DNA of 64,000 nt from Streptomyces griseocarneus (lineage in GTDB: Bacteria > Actinomycetota > Actinomycetes > Streptomycetales > Streptomycetaceae): assembly GCA_003674045.1 (NCBI GenBank), contig PENC01000032.1:1-64000 (forward strand), read 5' to 3'. Shown one piece after another: positions 1 to 7,416 of this stretch. How positions within the stretch are numbered: the first letter of the stretch is position 1; every line of letters starts with the position of its first letter. Below the pieces are notes generated by a model. That model was given only the letters and a program-made list of their open reading frames with translations. It did no database searches and was not told the DNA's origin. Made by a program: the position numbers and the translations under genes.

Positions 1-1
1 T

Positions 2-120
2 GTTTCGGTGGTCATAGCGTTAGGGAAACGCCCGGTTACATTCCGAACCCGGAAGCTAAGCCTTTCAGCGCCGATGGTACTGCATGGGGGACCGTGTGGG
101 AGAGTAGGACGCCGCCGAAC
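2..120 (+). rRNA. rrf: 5S ribosomal RNA
   Basis: The stretch matches the streptomycete 5S rRNA as I know it, from GTTTCGGTGGTC to CGCCGCCGAAC. The terminal helix forms between the first and last ten or so bases, and the conserved loop segment CCGAACCCGG is present. It is the last gene of an rRNA operon whose 16S and 23S genes lie to the left, outside the window. The mature ends are judged by family comparison and may be off by one or two bases. Confidence 0.97.
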
Positions 121-132
121 AAATTTTAAAAT

Positions 133-175
133 GCCGTAGGCCCGTGGTCATAGATCACGGGCCTACGGCTTTTTT
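133..175 (+). terminator. rRNA operon terminator
   Basis: A perfect 14-bp inverted repeat (133-146 with 156-169, 9-nt loop) is followed by six T residues. It is a classical intrinsic terminator 13 nt after 5S and marks the end of the rRNA operon. Confidence 0.93.
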
Positions 176-193
176 GCGTTTAAGGTGGCCGTC

Positions 194-838
194 ATGCGCT
201 ATGACCTCGTGATCTTCGACAACGACGGCATCCTCGTCGACAGCGAACCCCTCGCGAACCGCGTCCTCGCCGCCTATCTCACCGAGCTGGGCCACCCCAC
301 CACGTACGAGGACTCCCTCCGCGACTACATGGGGGCTGCCGTCCACCGCGTCCACGACGTCATCCTCGAACGGACCGGCCGGCTGCTGCCGCCCGACTTC
401 GACGACACCCTGCATGCCCGTACCTTCGCGGCCTTCGACCGGGAGCTCGAACCGATGGAGGGCATCACCGAGGTACTGGAGTGGCTGGTCGTCGAAGGCA
501 TTCCGTACTGCGTGGCCTCCTCCGGGTCGCACGAGCGGATTCGCGTGGGACACCGGCGCACCGGCCTCGACACATGGTTCGAGGACGAATGGATCTTCAG
601 CTCCGAGGATGTCGGCAAGGGAAAGCCCGCCCCCGACCTCTTCCTCCACGCCGCCCGCTCCATGGGGGTCGCACCCGGCCGCTGCGTCGTCATCGAGGAC
701 AGCCCGCGCGGGCTGCAGGCCGCCGTCGCCGCGAAAATGGACTGCTACGTCCTCTCCACCCTCACCCCGCGCGACCGGCTCACCGGCGCCACCGGCTACT
801 TCACGGAGATGAAGGAACTCCCCGGACTCCTCGTCTGA
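194..838 (+). CDS. HAD-family phosphatase (beta-phosphoglucomutase/GS1-like)
   Basis: A 214-residue HAD hydrolase. The nucleophile motif FDNDGILVDSE sits at the N-terminus (DxD at residues 9-11 by eye), motif II is the SSGS segment and motif III/IV is the IEDSPRGLQAA segment near residue 175. A helical cap lies between motifs I and II, as in the beta-phosphoglucomutase/GS1 subfamily. It probably dephosphorylates a small cytosolic metabolite; the substrate cannot be read from sequence. ATG 194 was chosen because AAGGTGG lies 6 nt upstream; an in-frame GTG at 185 has no such site. The usual L after IRVG is replaced by H (IRVGHRRTGLD), a minor oddity. It is the first gene after the rRNA operon and appears monocistronic. 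Confidence 0.9.
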   Translation: MRYDLVIFDNDGILVDSEPLANRVLAAYLTELGHPTTYEDSLRDYMGAAVHRVHDVILERTGRLLPPDFDDTLHARTFAAFDRELEPMEGITEVLEWLVVEGIPYCVASSGSHERIRVGHRRTGLDTWFEDEWIFSSEDVGKGKPAPDLFLHAARSMGVAPGRCVVIEDSPRGLQAAVAAKMDCYVLSTLTPRDRLTGATGYFTEMKELPGLLV

Positions 839-906
839 GCCGAACGCCCAACTCCCTTTGCCATGGCGCTATTCAGGCGCGGGGCCGCACCGTACCCTCA
901 TCGGCC

Positions 907-2151
907 ATGACGGACGCGCCCCCGCACCTGAGATCCGGCCGGCTGGCCCTGGCAGCCGGTTTCTTCCTCCAGGGCACGGTCTTCGCCCTCCTCGTCACCC
1001 GAATACCCGCGGTCCAGGACCGCTACGGGATATCCGACGGACTTCTCCCCGCCTTTCTCGCCGCCGTGCCGGTCCTCGCCGGAATCGGCACCCTCGCCAC
1101 CGAGCGCCTGGTCGTCGCCGTACGGCCCGGCACCGTACTCCGCTGTGTCCAGCCCCTCGTCTGCCTCGCGCTCCTCGCTGTGGGATGCGGGCACCGCCTC
1201 TGGCAGGCGGCCCTGTTCCTCGGCCTGTTCGGAATTCTCGTCGGCGGGCTCGACGCCTCGATGAACATGCTCGGCGTGAGCCTCCAGCACGCGTACGGCC
1301 GCAGCATCATGCTCGGTTTCCACGCCGCGTACAGTCTCGGCGGCATCGCCGGGGCCTCGCTCGCCTGGGCCGGCGCGCACACCGGGATCTCCCTCGCTGC
1401 GCTCTACGGGCCGGTCGTCGCCGTGGCCGCTCCGACGGCCCTCGCCGTCGGCCACTGGTACGTCGACCGGGACCGGGACGAAAGCCCTCCGGGAGGGCGG
1501 GCGCCGGCCGGCGACAGCGGGCGCGGCATGCGGTTCCTGCTGCCGCTGTGCCTGGTGATGACGTTCGCGTATATAGGGGACTCGACCGTCTCCAACTGGA
1601 GCGCCACCTACCTCCAGGACGTGCTGCACAGCTCCGACCAGCTGTCGACCGTGCCGTACAACGCCTACATGGCAACCACGCTGCTGGGGCGGGCACTTGG
1701 CGACCGGGCGGTGCGGCGCTTCGGCGCGGTGAGGGTGGTGCGGGCGGGGACGGTGCTCGCGGTGTGCGGCTTCGGGGTCGTGGCGGTGGCGCCCGGCGCG
1801 TGGGCCGGACTCGCCGGGTTCACCGTGCTCGGGCTGGGGCTCAGCGTGCTCGTCCCGCAGACCTTCGCCGCGGCCGGGCGGAGCGCCCAGGAGCGCTACG
1901 GGAGCGGTGCTTCCGACGCGGCCGTCGCTCGCCTCAACATCTTCAACTATGTGGGCTTTCTGGTGGGTTCGCCCCTCGTGGGCGGGTTGGGGACGGCATG
2001 GAGCTATCGGTGGGCCATGGTCGTGCCCATGATTCTGCTCTCGGCTACTTTCCGGTACGCCCCCGCCTTCGGCGCCGCGGGTGCCCGCTACGGTGGCGGG
2101 CATGAGCGGCCAAGCACAGCTGATGTGGGACGAGGGGGTGACGGGCTATGA
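907..2151 (+). CDS. MFS transporter
   Basis: A 414-residue integral membrane protein with about 12 hydrophobic segments and a short charged central loop near residues 190-205 (WYVDRDRDESPPGG). The fold and the segment LGGLDASMNMLGVSLQ resemble the YbjJ-like branch of the major facilitator superfamily, so it is probably an exporter or permease of unknown substrate. A possible -10 (TACCCT, 893-898) lies 8 nt upstream and no ribosome-binding site is visible, so the message may be leaderless. The 3' end overlaps the start of acuC by 50 nt, suggesting partial transcriptional coupling. Confidence 0.88.
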   Translation: MTDAPPHLRSGRLALAAGFFLQGTVFALLVTRIPAVQDRYGISDGLLPAFLAAVPVLAGIGTLATERLVVAVRPGTVLRCVQPLVCLALLAVGCGHRLWQAALFLGLFGILVGGLDASMNMLGVSLQHAYGRSIMLGFHAAYSLGGIAGASLAWAGAHTGISLAALYGPVVAVAAPTALAVGHWYVDRDRDESPPGGRAPAGDSGRGMRFLLPLCLVMTFAYIGDSTVSNWSATYLQDVLHSSDQLSTVPYNAYMATTLLGRALGDRAVRRFGAVRVVRAGTVLAVCGFGVVAVAPGAWAGLAGFTVLGLGLSVLVPQTFAAAGRSAQERYGSGASDAAVARLNIFNYVGFLVGSPLVGGLGTAWSYRWAMVVPMILLSATFRYAPAFGAAGARYGGGHERPSTADVGRGGDGL

Positions 2152-3274
2152 CTTCGGCCCGGAGCACCCGATGCATCCGGTACGCCTCGCGCTGACCATG
2201 CGCCTGGTCGAGGCGTACGGGCTGGACCGCGAGATCGAGGTGGTCGCGGCGCCGCCCGCGGGCGAGTCGACGCTGCGGCTCGTGCACCGCGAGGACTACA
2301 TCGCGGCCGTGCGCGCGGCCTCGGCGGCCCCGGGCTCCGCCGACGGCTCGTACGGGCTGGGGACGCCGGACGACCCGGCGTTCGCGGGCATGCACGAGGC
2401 GTCCGCGCTCATCGCGGGGCAGTCGGTGGCCGCGGCGGAGACGGTGTGGCGCGGGGAGGCGCTGCACGCGGTGAACTTCGCGGGCGGGCTGCACCACGCG
2501 ATGCCGGGGTCCGCGGCGGGCTTCTGTGTCTACAACGACGCGGCCCTCGCGATCGCCCGGCTGCTGGAACTCGGTGCCGAGCGGGTCGTGTACGTGGACG
2601 TCGACGTGCACCACGGGGACGGGGTGCAGGCGGCGTTCTGGGAGGACCCGCGTGTCCTCACGATCTCCCTGCACGAGCACCCGCGGACGCTCTTCCCGTT
2701 CACCACCGGCTGGCCCGGCGAGACGGGCGCGCCGGGGGCGGAGGGTGGCGCGGCGAACGTGGCGCTGCCCGCCGGGACCGGGGACGCGGGGTGGCTGCGG
2801 GCCTTCCACGCGATCGTGCCCGAGCTCGTCGCGTCCTTCCGGCCGCAGGTGCTGGTGACCCAGCACGGCGCCGACACGCACTTCGAGGACCCCCTGGCCC
2901 ACCTGGCGGTCTCGCTCGACGCGCAGCGGGCGGTGGCGGAGGCGTGCCACGAGCTCGCCCACGAGCACGCGGACGGGCGCTGGGTGGCGCTCGGCGGTGG
3001 CGGGTACGCGGTGGTCGACGTGGTGCCGCGGAGCTGGACGCATCTGGTGGGGATCGCGGCGGGGAGCCCGGTGGAGCCGGCTTCCGCACTGCCGGAGGAG
3101 TGGCGGGCGGAAGTGTTCCGTCTCACGCGGGAGTTGGGGCCGTTCCGGATGACGGACGGCAACGTGGTGGCGTGGCGGGACTTCGACGCGGGGTACGACC
3201 CCGCCGACCGCCTGGACCAGGCGATCCTGGCGACGCGGCGAGCGGTTTTCCCGCTGCACGGGTTGTTGCCTTAG
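2102..3274 (+). CDS. acuC: Acetoin utilization protein AcuC / class I histone deacetylase-like
   Basis: A 390-residue member of the arginase/deacetylase superfamily. Active-site features are visible: the HH pair at residues 131-132 (LHHAMPGSAAG), the metal ligands Asp168 and His170 in YVDVDVHHGDG, a GADTHFEDPL segment and a C-terminal LGGGGYAV loop. AcuC-type enzymes remove acetyl groups from lysines, classically to activate acetyl-CoA synthetase. ATG 2102 is preferred over the upstream in-frame start at 2081 because family proteins begin close to SGQAQLMWDEGVTGYDF; TACGGT (2089-2094) is a candidate -10 giving a leaderless message. It overlaps the preceding MFS gene. Confidence 0.92.
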   Translation: MSGQAQLMWDEGVTGYDFGPEHPMHPVRLALTMRLVEAYGLDREIEVVAAPPAGESTLRLVHREDYIAAVRAASAAPGSADGSYGLGTPDDPAFAGMHEASALIAGQSVAAAETVWRGEALHAVNFAGGLHHAMPGSAAGFCVYNDAALAIARLLELGAERVVYVDVDVHHGDGVQAAFWEDPRVLTISLHEHPRTLFPFTTGWPGETGAPGAEGGAANVALPAGTGDAGWLRAFHAIVPELVASFRPQVLVTQHGADTHFEDPLAHLAVSLDAQRAVAEACHELAHEHADGRWVALGGGGYAVVDVVPRSWTHLVGIAAGSPVEPASALPEEWRAEVFRLTRELGPFRMTDGNVVAWRDFDAGYDPADRLDQAILATRRAVFPLHGLLP

Positions 3275-3293
3275 GGGGTGCCGGTGTTCGGGT

Positions 3294-3478
3294 GCGGCCG
3301 GTGGGCCGGTTGTGCCCGGCCCGTTCCGCCCTGCGGAACGCCCGCCCACAACCGGGGTGACGAGATTGGCGCCGCGACGCCCCGCGCCCCGTCAGGGACG
3401 CGGGGAACTGCGCGACAAGCCCCTACCGGACCCGCAGTCGCGCACGCAGCGCAACTCGCAGCCCGGTGGGCGCACCAG
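3294..3478 (+). repeat. Composite dispersed repeat, copy A
   Basis: This gap holds a GTTCCGCC/GCGGAAC inverted repeat flanked by GGTTGTGCCC and CCCACAACC. After it come the block GCGGGGAACTGCGCGAC, then GGACCCGCAGTCGC and finally GCAGCCCGGTGGGCGC. The same order of blocks recurs at 36.9, 47.1, 49.2, 54.7 and 59.4 kb. No gene is supported here; the open frames crossing it are GC-rich artefacts. Confidence 0.85.
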
Positions 3479-3572
3479 GGAGGACCAACCTGTCAGCCGA
3501 CCGATTACGCCAAGTGTGGGAACCCGCAGGGAAAGCGCACGCCCCGCCCGCCCCGTGCGGGAGCATCGTGGC

Positions 3573-4388
3573 GTGTTGAGCCCCCGTCTGCTGCGCGCGC
3601 ACCTCGTCGAGGCCCGGCTGGCCGGGACCGTGGCCACGACGCGGGAGCGCAGCCTTGCCCGGTACCGGATGTTCGCCGCCCGCGACCCCCGGGCACTGAT
3701 CGGTCTGGAACCGGAACATGACTGGTCCTTGGGGGAGTTGTTACAACTGATGGGGCGAAGCTGTGGAGTTTCGGCCGATCCTGATCATTCTTCAGGGCAG
3801 GATGTGATTGACCCGGACCGCACGCTCGCGGCACTCGATGCCTTCGCCGATCGCCTCGCGACGGTGGCCGCGACGGGCGCGCCGGTGCTGCTCGGGACGG
3901 GCCATCCGCACCGGCTCCTGGGCTTCTACGCTTCCTTGGCCGGGGGGCTCTCGGCGGCGGGATGCAGTGTGCTCACCCCGGCGCAGGGGCGATGTGTCGA
4001 CATGACGACCCGGTTCGGGGTACGTACTTACAACCTTGACTACGTTCAAGGAGTCGCGCTGGTGCGTGAACCCGGCGCGCGAGGGCGGGGGAGTGAGCCC
4101 GGCGCACATACGCATTCACCGCTCCCGCTTCGGGTGGCTCTGGCTTCCGCGATGGACGCAGGGGAACCGCTGCCGGCCTTGGTCATCGGTGACCACGGCT
4201 GGGTCTGCGGGGCAGGTCAGCTGGGTATTGAGGCCATTGGCCTGGCGGATTCCGACGACCCCGCGCCGTTCGTCGGCGAGGCCGAGGGACGGGTGTCCGT
4301 CGTCGTTCCGCTTGATGACACTGTGCGGTCTGATTACTACCGACCGCTTACTCGCTATGTACTCAATCGAGCGTGTCTGTCACAGTAG
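3573..4388 (+). CDS. Conserved actinomycete protein of unknown function, carries a TTA codon
   Basis: A 271-residue protein I cannot assign to a biochemical family. It begins MLSPRLLRAHLVEARLAG and contains the segment APVLLGTGHPHRLLGFYASL, a plausible nucleotide-like loop, but no signature motif. GTG 3573 has GCGGGAG nine bases upstream. The in-frame leucine codon at 3741-3743 (residue 57) is TTA, which in Streptomyces is read only by bldA tRNA, so translation is expected to be developmentally limited. Base composition near the 3' end is less GC-biased than its neighbours. The gene precedes the bdtA-like and bS22 genes, the same neighbourhood as in other streptomycetes, so it is conserved rather than recently acquired. 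Confidence 0.72.
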   Translation: MLSPRLLRAHLVEARLAGTVATTRERSLARYRMFAARDPRALIGLEPEHDWSLGELLQLMGRSCGVSADPDHSSGQDVIDPDRTLAALDAFADRLATVAATGAPVLLGTGHPHRLLGFYASLAGGLSAAGCSVLTPAQGRCVDMTTRFGVRTYNLDYVQGVALVREPGARGRGSEPGAHTHSPLPLRVALASAMDAGEPLPALVIGDHGWVCGAGQLGIEAIGLADSDDPAPFVGEAEGRVSVVVPLDDTVRSDYYRPLTRYVLNRACLSQ

Positions 4389-4516
4389 GCGGCCGATGGC
4401 TGCTCCTCTTCCCCACTCGCATCACACGCCCCTAACCTGGGGAGTGAGCGCGCAGCGACGAGGAGTCACCGGAGGGGAAGCCGGTGCGCGTCATGTGCGG
4501 AAGGTTCAGGTGTGTC

Positions 4517-4726
4517 ATGGCTGCTGGCGAGAGGCCTCTCAACGAGGTCGTGTTCCTGACCGTGGCGGAAGTCGCCGCGGTGATGCGAGTGTCCAAGATG
4601 ACCGTGTACCGCTTGGTGCACAGCGGTCATCTGCCGGCGATCCGGGTGGGAAGGTCGTTCCGGGTCCCAGAGCAAGCGGTGCACGAGTACCTCCGGGAGT
4701 CCTTCGTGGGGGTGGAAACAGCCTGA
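4517..4726 (+). CDS. bdtA: Small excisionase-type helix-turn-helix protein (BdtA-like)
   Basis: A 69-residue DNA-binding protein. The segment FLTVAEVAAVMRVSKMTVYRLVHSG is a MerR/excisionase-like helix-turn-helix, followed by a wing (LPAIRVGRSFRVPEQAV) and a short C-terminal helix. From memory it matches the small regulator called BdtA, which sits beside the bS22 gene in S. coelicolor. It is not BldC, although the fold is shared. Three in-frame starts exist: GTG 4484 (with GGAGG 8 nt upstream), ATG 4493 and ATG 4517. I chose 4517 because family members begin near MAAGERPLNE; 4484 would add 11 residues and has the better ribosome-binding site. No partner gene overlaps it. Confidence 0.82.
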   Translation: MAAGERPLNEVVFLTVAEVAAVMRVSKMTVYRLVHSGHLPAIRVGRSFRVPEQAVHEYLRESFVGVETA

Positions 4727-4836
4727 CGGGGACCTCGGATTACGCTGTTCGCCCGGTGCCGGGTAGGCTGGCCCGATGTAGGTCGTGTGGGCTCGGACGC
4801 CCCGCACCGAGTGAATCGATGTAAGCGAGGGTAGTC

Positions 4837-4935
4837 GTGGGCTCTGTCATCAAGAAGCGGCGCAAGCGGATGGCCAAGAAGAAGCACCGCAAGCTTCTCA
4901 AGCGCACGCGTGTGCAGCGTCGCAACAAGAAGTAA
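4837..4935 (+). CDS. 30S ribosomal protein bS22 (AURKAIP1/COX24 domain)
   Basis: A 32-residue, extremely basic protein starting MGSVIKKRRKRMAKKKHRK and ending in VQRRNKK. It is nearly identical to the mycobacterial ribosome subunit bS22, which lies near the 30S decoding region; related sequences are annotated as AURKAIP1/COX24-domain proteins. GTG 4837 is preceded by GCGAGGG with 5-6 nt spacing. The gene is too short for most size-limited gene callers. It stands alone between the bdtA-like gene and a strong terminator. Confidence 0.93.
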   Translation: MGSVIKKRRKRMAKKKHRKLLKRTRVQRRNKK

Positions 4936-4955
4936 GCGGCGCCGCTGTGCTCGTC

Positions 4956-4995
4956 CCGCAGCCCTCCCATCGCTCCGGCGGTGGGAGGGCTGCGG
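4956..4995 (+). terminator. Hairpin terminator after bS22
   Basis: A perfect 14-bp inverted repeat (4956-4969 with 4982-4995) lies 20 nt after the bS22 stop. The T-run is weak (tgtat), as is common in streptomycete terminators. Confidence 0.8.
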
Positions 4996-5178
4996 TGTAT
5001 CCGGGTGTATCCGGGACGCGGTCGGGTGTGTCCGGCGGTATGACGAGTAGCGGTGAGTAAAGCTTTCGCTACGGCTTGAAATGTCGCTCCGTGCAGCGGC
5101 CGGTCATCACAGCGCAACAACGACCCGCTACGGTGGCCGCGAAGCACCACTGGCGAGGTGGGAAGGAAGGCGCTGATC

Positions 5179-6225
5179 TTGGGCAAGGTCGTGCTCGTCA
5201 CCGGAGTCGCACGGCAGCTGGGCGGCCGGTTCGTCCGCCGGATCCTGCGCGAGCCCGACGTGGACCGCGTCATCGGGGTGGACGCGGTGGCCCCCGAGCA
5301 CCACCTCGGCGGGGCCGATTTCGTACGGGCGGACATCCGCCATCCCACGATCGCCAAAGTTCTGGCCGAACACAGTGTCGACATCGTCGTCCATATGGAT
5401 GTGACCGGCACCCCCCTGGGCAAGCGCGGCAGCCGGGCCTCGGTCAAGGAGACCAACGTCATCGGCACCATGCAGCTGCTCGGCGCCTGCCAGAAGACGC
5501 CCACCGTGAAGCGGCTGGTGGTCAAGTCCAGTACGAATGTCTACGGCTCCGCGCCACGCGATCCGGCGATCTTCACCGAGAGCACCCCGCCCAAATCCCT
5601 CCCGAGCGGGGGCTTCGCCAAGGACACCGTCGAGGTCGAGGGATACGTACGGGGCTTCGCCCGGCGCCGCCCCGATGTGGCCGTGTGCGTGCTGCGGTTC
5701 GCCAACATCCTCGGGCCCCGCGCCGACTCCCCGCTCGCGGAGTACTTCGCGCTGCCCGTCCTGCCGACCGTCCTCGGCTTCGACCCCCGCCTCCAGTTCG
5801 TCCACGAGGACGACGTGATCGAGGTGCTGCGGATCGCCGCGGGCGAGCCCCGGCGGGGCACGCTGGGCAGCGGGACCTTCAATGTCGCGGGCGACGGGGT
5901 GCTGCTGCTCTCCCAGGCCGCCCGGCGCCTCGGCCGCCCCACCCTCCCCTTCTTCCTGCCGACCGTCACCTGGGTCGGCTCCGCCCTGCGGTCCGTCGGC
6001 ATCACGGACGTCTCGCCCGAGCAGATCCGGCTGCTCACCCACGGCCGTGTCGTGGACACCACCCAGATGCGGGAAGCGCTGGGGTTCGAACCGCGGTACA
6101 CGACTGCTGGGGCCTTCGCGGACTACGCGCGCAGCCGCGGCCCGGGGCTCCTCCCACCGAGCACGCTCGCCCGTACCGTCGACCGGATCGCCGCCGCCCT
6201 GCCTGCCGGCCGCGGTCAGAACTGA
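5179..6225 (+). CDS. NAD-dependent epimerase/dehydratase-like protein (atypical extended SDR)
   Basis: A 348-residue extended short-chain dehydrogenase/reductase. The N-terminal dinucleotide-binding loop reads VTGVARQLGGRF rather than GxxGxxG, followed by VDAVAPEHH and SSTNVYGS motifs typical of sugar epimerases. The expected catalytic YxxxK is FAKDT (Phe146 and Thr150), so both catalytic residues are replaced; the protein may bind NAD(P) without classical SDR chemistry. TTG 5179 was chosen because GGAAGGAAGG lies 8 nt upstream; a GTG at 5158 lacks this. It is followed after 13 nt by the acyltransferase gene, so the two are very likely an operon and may act together on lipid or envelope precursors (inference). 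Confidence 0.85.
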   Translation: MGKVVLVTGVARQLGGRFVRRILREPDVDRVIGVDAVAPEHHLGGADFVRADIRHPTIAKVLAEHSVDIVVHMDVTGTPLGKRGSRASVKETNVIGTMQLLGACQKTPTVKRLVVKSSTNVYGSAPRDPAIFTESTPPKSLPSGGFAKDTVEVEGYVRGFARRRPDVAVCVLRFANILGPRADSPLAEYFALPVLPTVLGFDPRLQFVHEDDVIEVLRIAAGEPRRGTLGSGTFNVAGDGVLLLSQAARRLGRPTLPFFLPTVTWVGSALRSVGITDVSPEQIRLLTHGRVVDTTQMREALGFEPRYTTAGAFADYARSRGPGLLPPSTLARTVDRIAAALPAGRGQN

Positions 6226-6238
6226 GGAGCGCACCACC

Positions 6239-7282
6239 ATGGCGGACGCGAAGGTCATCCCGTTCGGCGAGGAGCCACGGGCCAAGCGGAAGAGCAAGCG
6301 CGGGGGCAGGCCCCGTACGGGCCGGGACCGCTCGCCCCTCGCGCCCGTGCCGCAGCAGCGCGAGGAGGACCTGGCCGCCTCCGCCGAGGAGACGGCCGTG
6401 GTGGCGGAGGGCACCGCGCCCCAGGAGCCCGAGCGGCACGGCGAGGGCTGGGACCGCAAGCTGGCCCATGGCCTGAGCTTCCTGCGCCGCCGTATCACCG
6501 GCGAGTACGAGGTCGACGAGTTCGGCTACGACGAGGAGCTCACCGACCAGGTGGTGATGTCGGCGCTCCGCCCGTTCTACGAGAAGTACTTCCGGGTCGA
6601 GGTGAAGGGCCTGGAGAACATCCCCGACAAGGGCGCCGCGCTGGTCGTCGCCAACCACTCGGGCACCCTGCCGGTCGACGGGCTGATGCTCCAGGTCGCC
6701 GTGCACGACCATCACCCGGCCGGGCGGCACATCCGGATGCTCGCCGCCGACCTGGTCTTCGTGCTGCCGCTGATCAACGAGATCTCCCGGAAGCTCGGGC
6801 ACACCCTCGCCTGCGCGGAGGACGCGCAGAAGCTGCTGGAGCGGGGTGAGGTGGTCGGCGTGATGCCGGAGGGCTTCAAGGGGATCGGGAAGCCGTTCTC
6901 CGACCGCTACAAGCTCCAGCGCTTCGGCCGGGGCGGCTTCGTCTCCACGGCACTGCGTGCCGGGGCCCCGATCGTGCCGTGCTCGATCGTGGGCGCCGAG
7001 GAGATCTACCCGATGCTCGGCAACTCCAGGACGATGGCGCGGCTGCTGGGCTTCCCGTACTTCCCGCTGACCCCCACCTTCCCCTGGCTGGGGCCGCTCG
7101 GCGCGGTGCCGCTGCCGACGAAGTGGACCATCCAGTTCGGCGAGCCGATCCCCACGGACGGCTATCCGCCGGAGGCCGCCGACGACCCGATGCTGATGTT
7201 CAACCTGACCGATCAGGTACGGGAAACGATTCAGCACACGCTCTACAAGCTGCTCGTGCAGCGGCGGTCGGTCTTCTTCTGA
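6239..7282 (+). CDS. PlsC-like lysophospholipid acyltransferase
   Basis: A 347-residue protein. The first 75 residues are charged and probably disordered; the acyltransferase domain occupies about residues 105-330. The catalytic motif reads NHSGTLPVDG, an H-x6-D spacing like that of the monoacylglycerol-acyltransferase branch rather than canonical H-x4-D. The second motif is VMPEGFKG and a third, PIVPCSIVGAEE, is present. It likely transfers acyl chains to lysophospholipid or another lipid acceptor at the membrane. GAGGAG precedes ATG 6239. It is the second gene of a two-gene operon with the epimerase-like protein. In S. coelicolor, as I recall, the same pair lies next to bldN-rsbN. Confidence 0.88.
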   Translation: MADAKVIPFGEEPRAKRKSKRGGRPRTGRDRSPLAPVPQQREEDLAASAEETAVVAEGTAPQEPERHGEGWDRKLAHGLSFLRRRITGEYEVDEFGYDEELTDQVVMSALRPFYEKYFRVEVKGLENIPDKGAALVVANHSGTLPVDGLMLQVAVHDHHPAGRHIRMLAADLVFVLPLINEISRKLGHTLACAEDAQKLLERGEVVGVMPEGFKGIGKPFSDRYKLQRFGRGGFVSTALRAGAPIVPCSIVGAEEIYPMLGNSRTMARLLGFPYFPLTPTFPWLGPLGAVPLPTKWTIQFGEPIPTDGYPPEAADDPMLMFNLTDQVRETIQHTLYKLLVQRRSVFF

Positions 7283-7339
7283 TCTCTTCCGGTCTCTTCG
7301 AACCGGCTCGTGCCGGGGAGCGGCGCCGGCACGCGAAAG

Positions 7340-7402
7340 CGGCCGGTGTTCTTCCGAGCTCCTCGACGAGTGAGCTCGATCCGAGGTGAAGAACACCGAC
7401 CG
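7340..7402. terminator. Bidirectional terminator between acyltransferase and rsbN
   Basis: An inverted repeat with 15-bp arms and one mismatch (7340-7354 with 7388-7402) encloses a smaller CGAGCTC/GAGCTCG repeat. It lies between two convergent genes. A second hairpin (7309-7316 with 7326-7333) precedes it. Confidence 0.75.
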
Positions 7403-7416
7403 CCGGGGCTGACGCC

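Noticed and set aside
2045..3349. Long open frames antisense to acuC, hemA-rex, argS and others
   Set aside because: They are the usual GC-rich mirror frames: third-position GC bias, lack of recognisable domains and Arg/Gly/Ala-rich composition. The sense strands encode well-known proteins.
3278..3721. ORF between acuC and the TTA gene
   Set aside because: It runs through the composite repeat and has no family resemblance; the coding signal starts at 3573 in another frame.
4517..4726. Gene as bldC
   Set aside because: Fold is similar (excisionase-type HTH) but the sequence differs clearly from BldC as I know it, and the neighbourhood is that of bdtA and bS22.
4484..4726. GTG 4484 as the start of the BdtA-like protein
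   Set aside because: It has the better ribosome-binding site, but homologues begin at MAAGERPLNE (4517). Kept as an alternative, not excluded.
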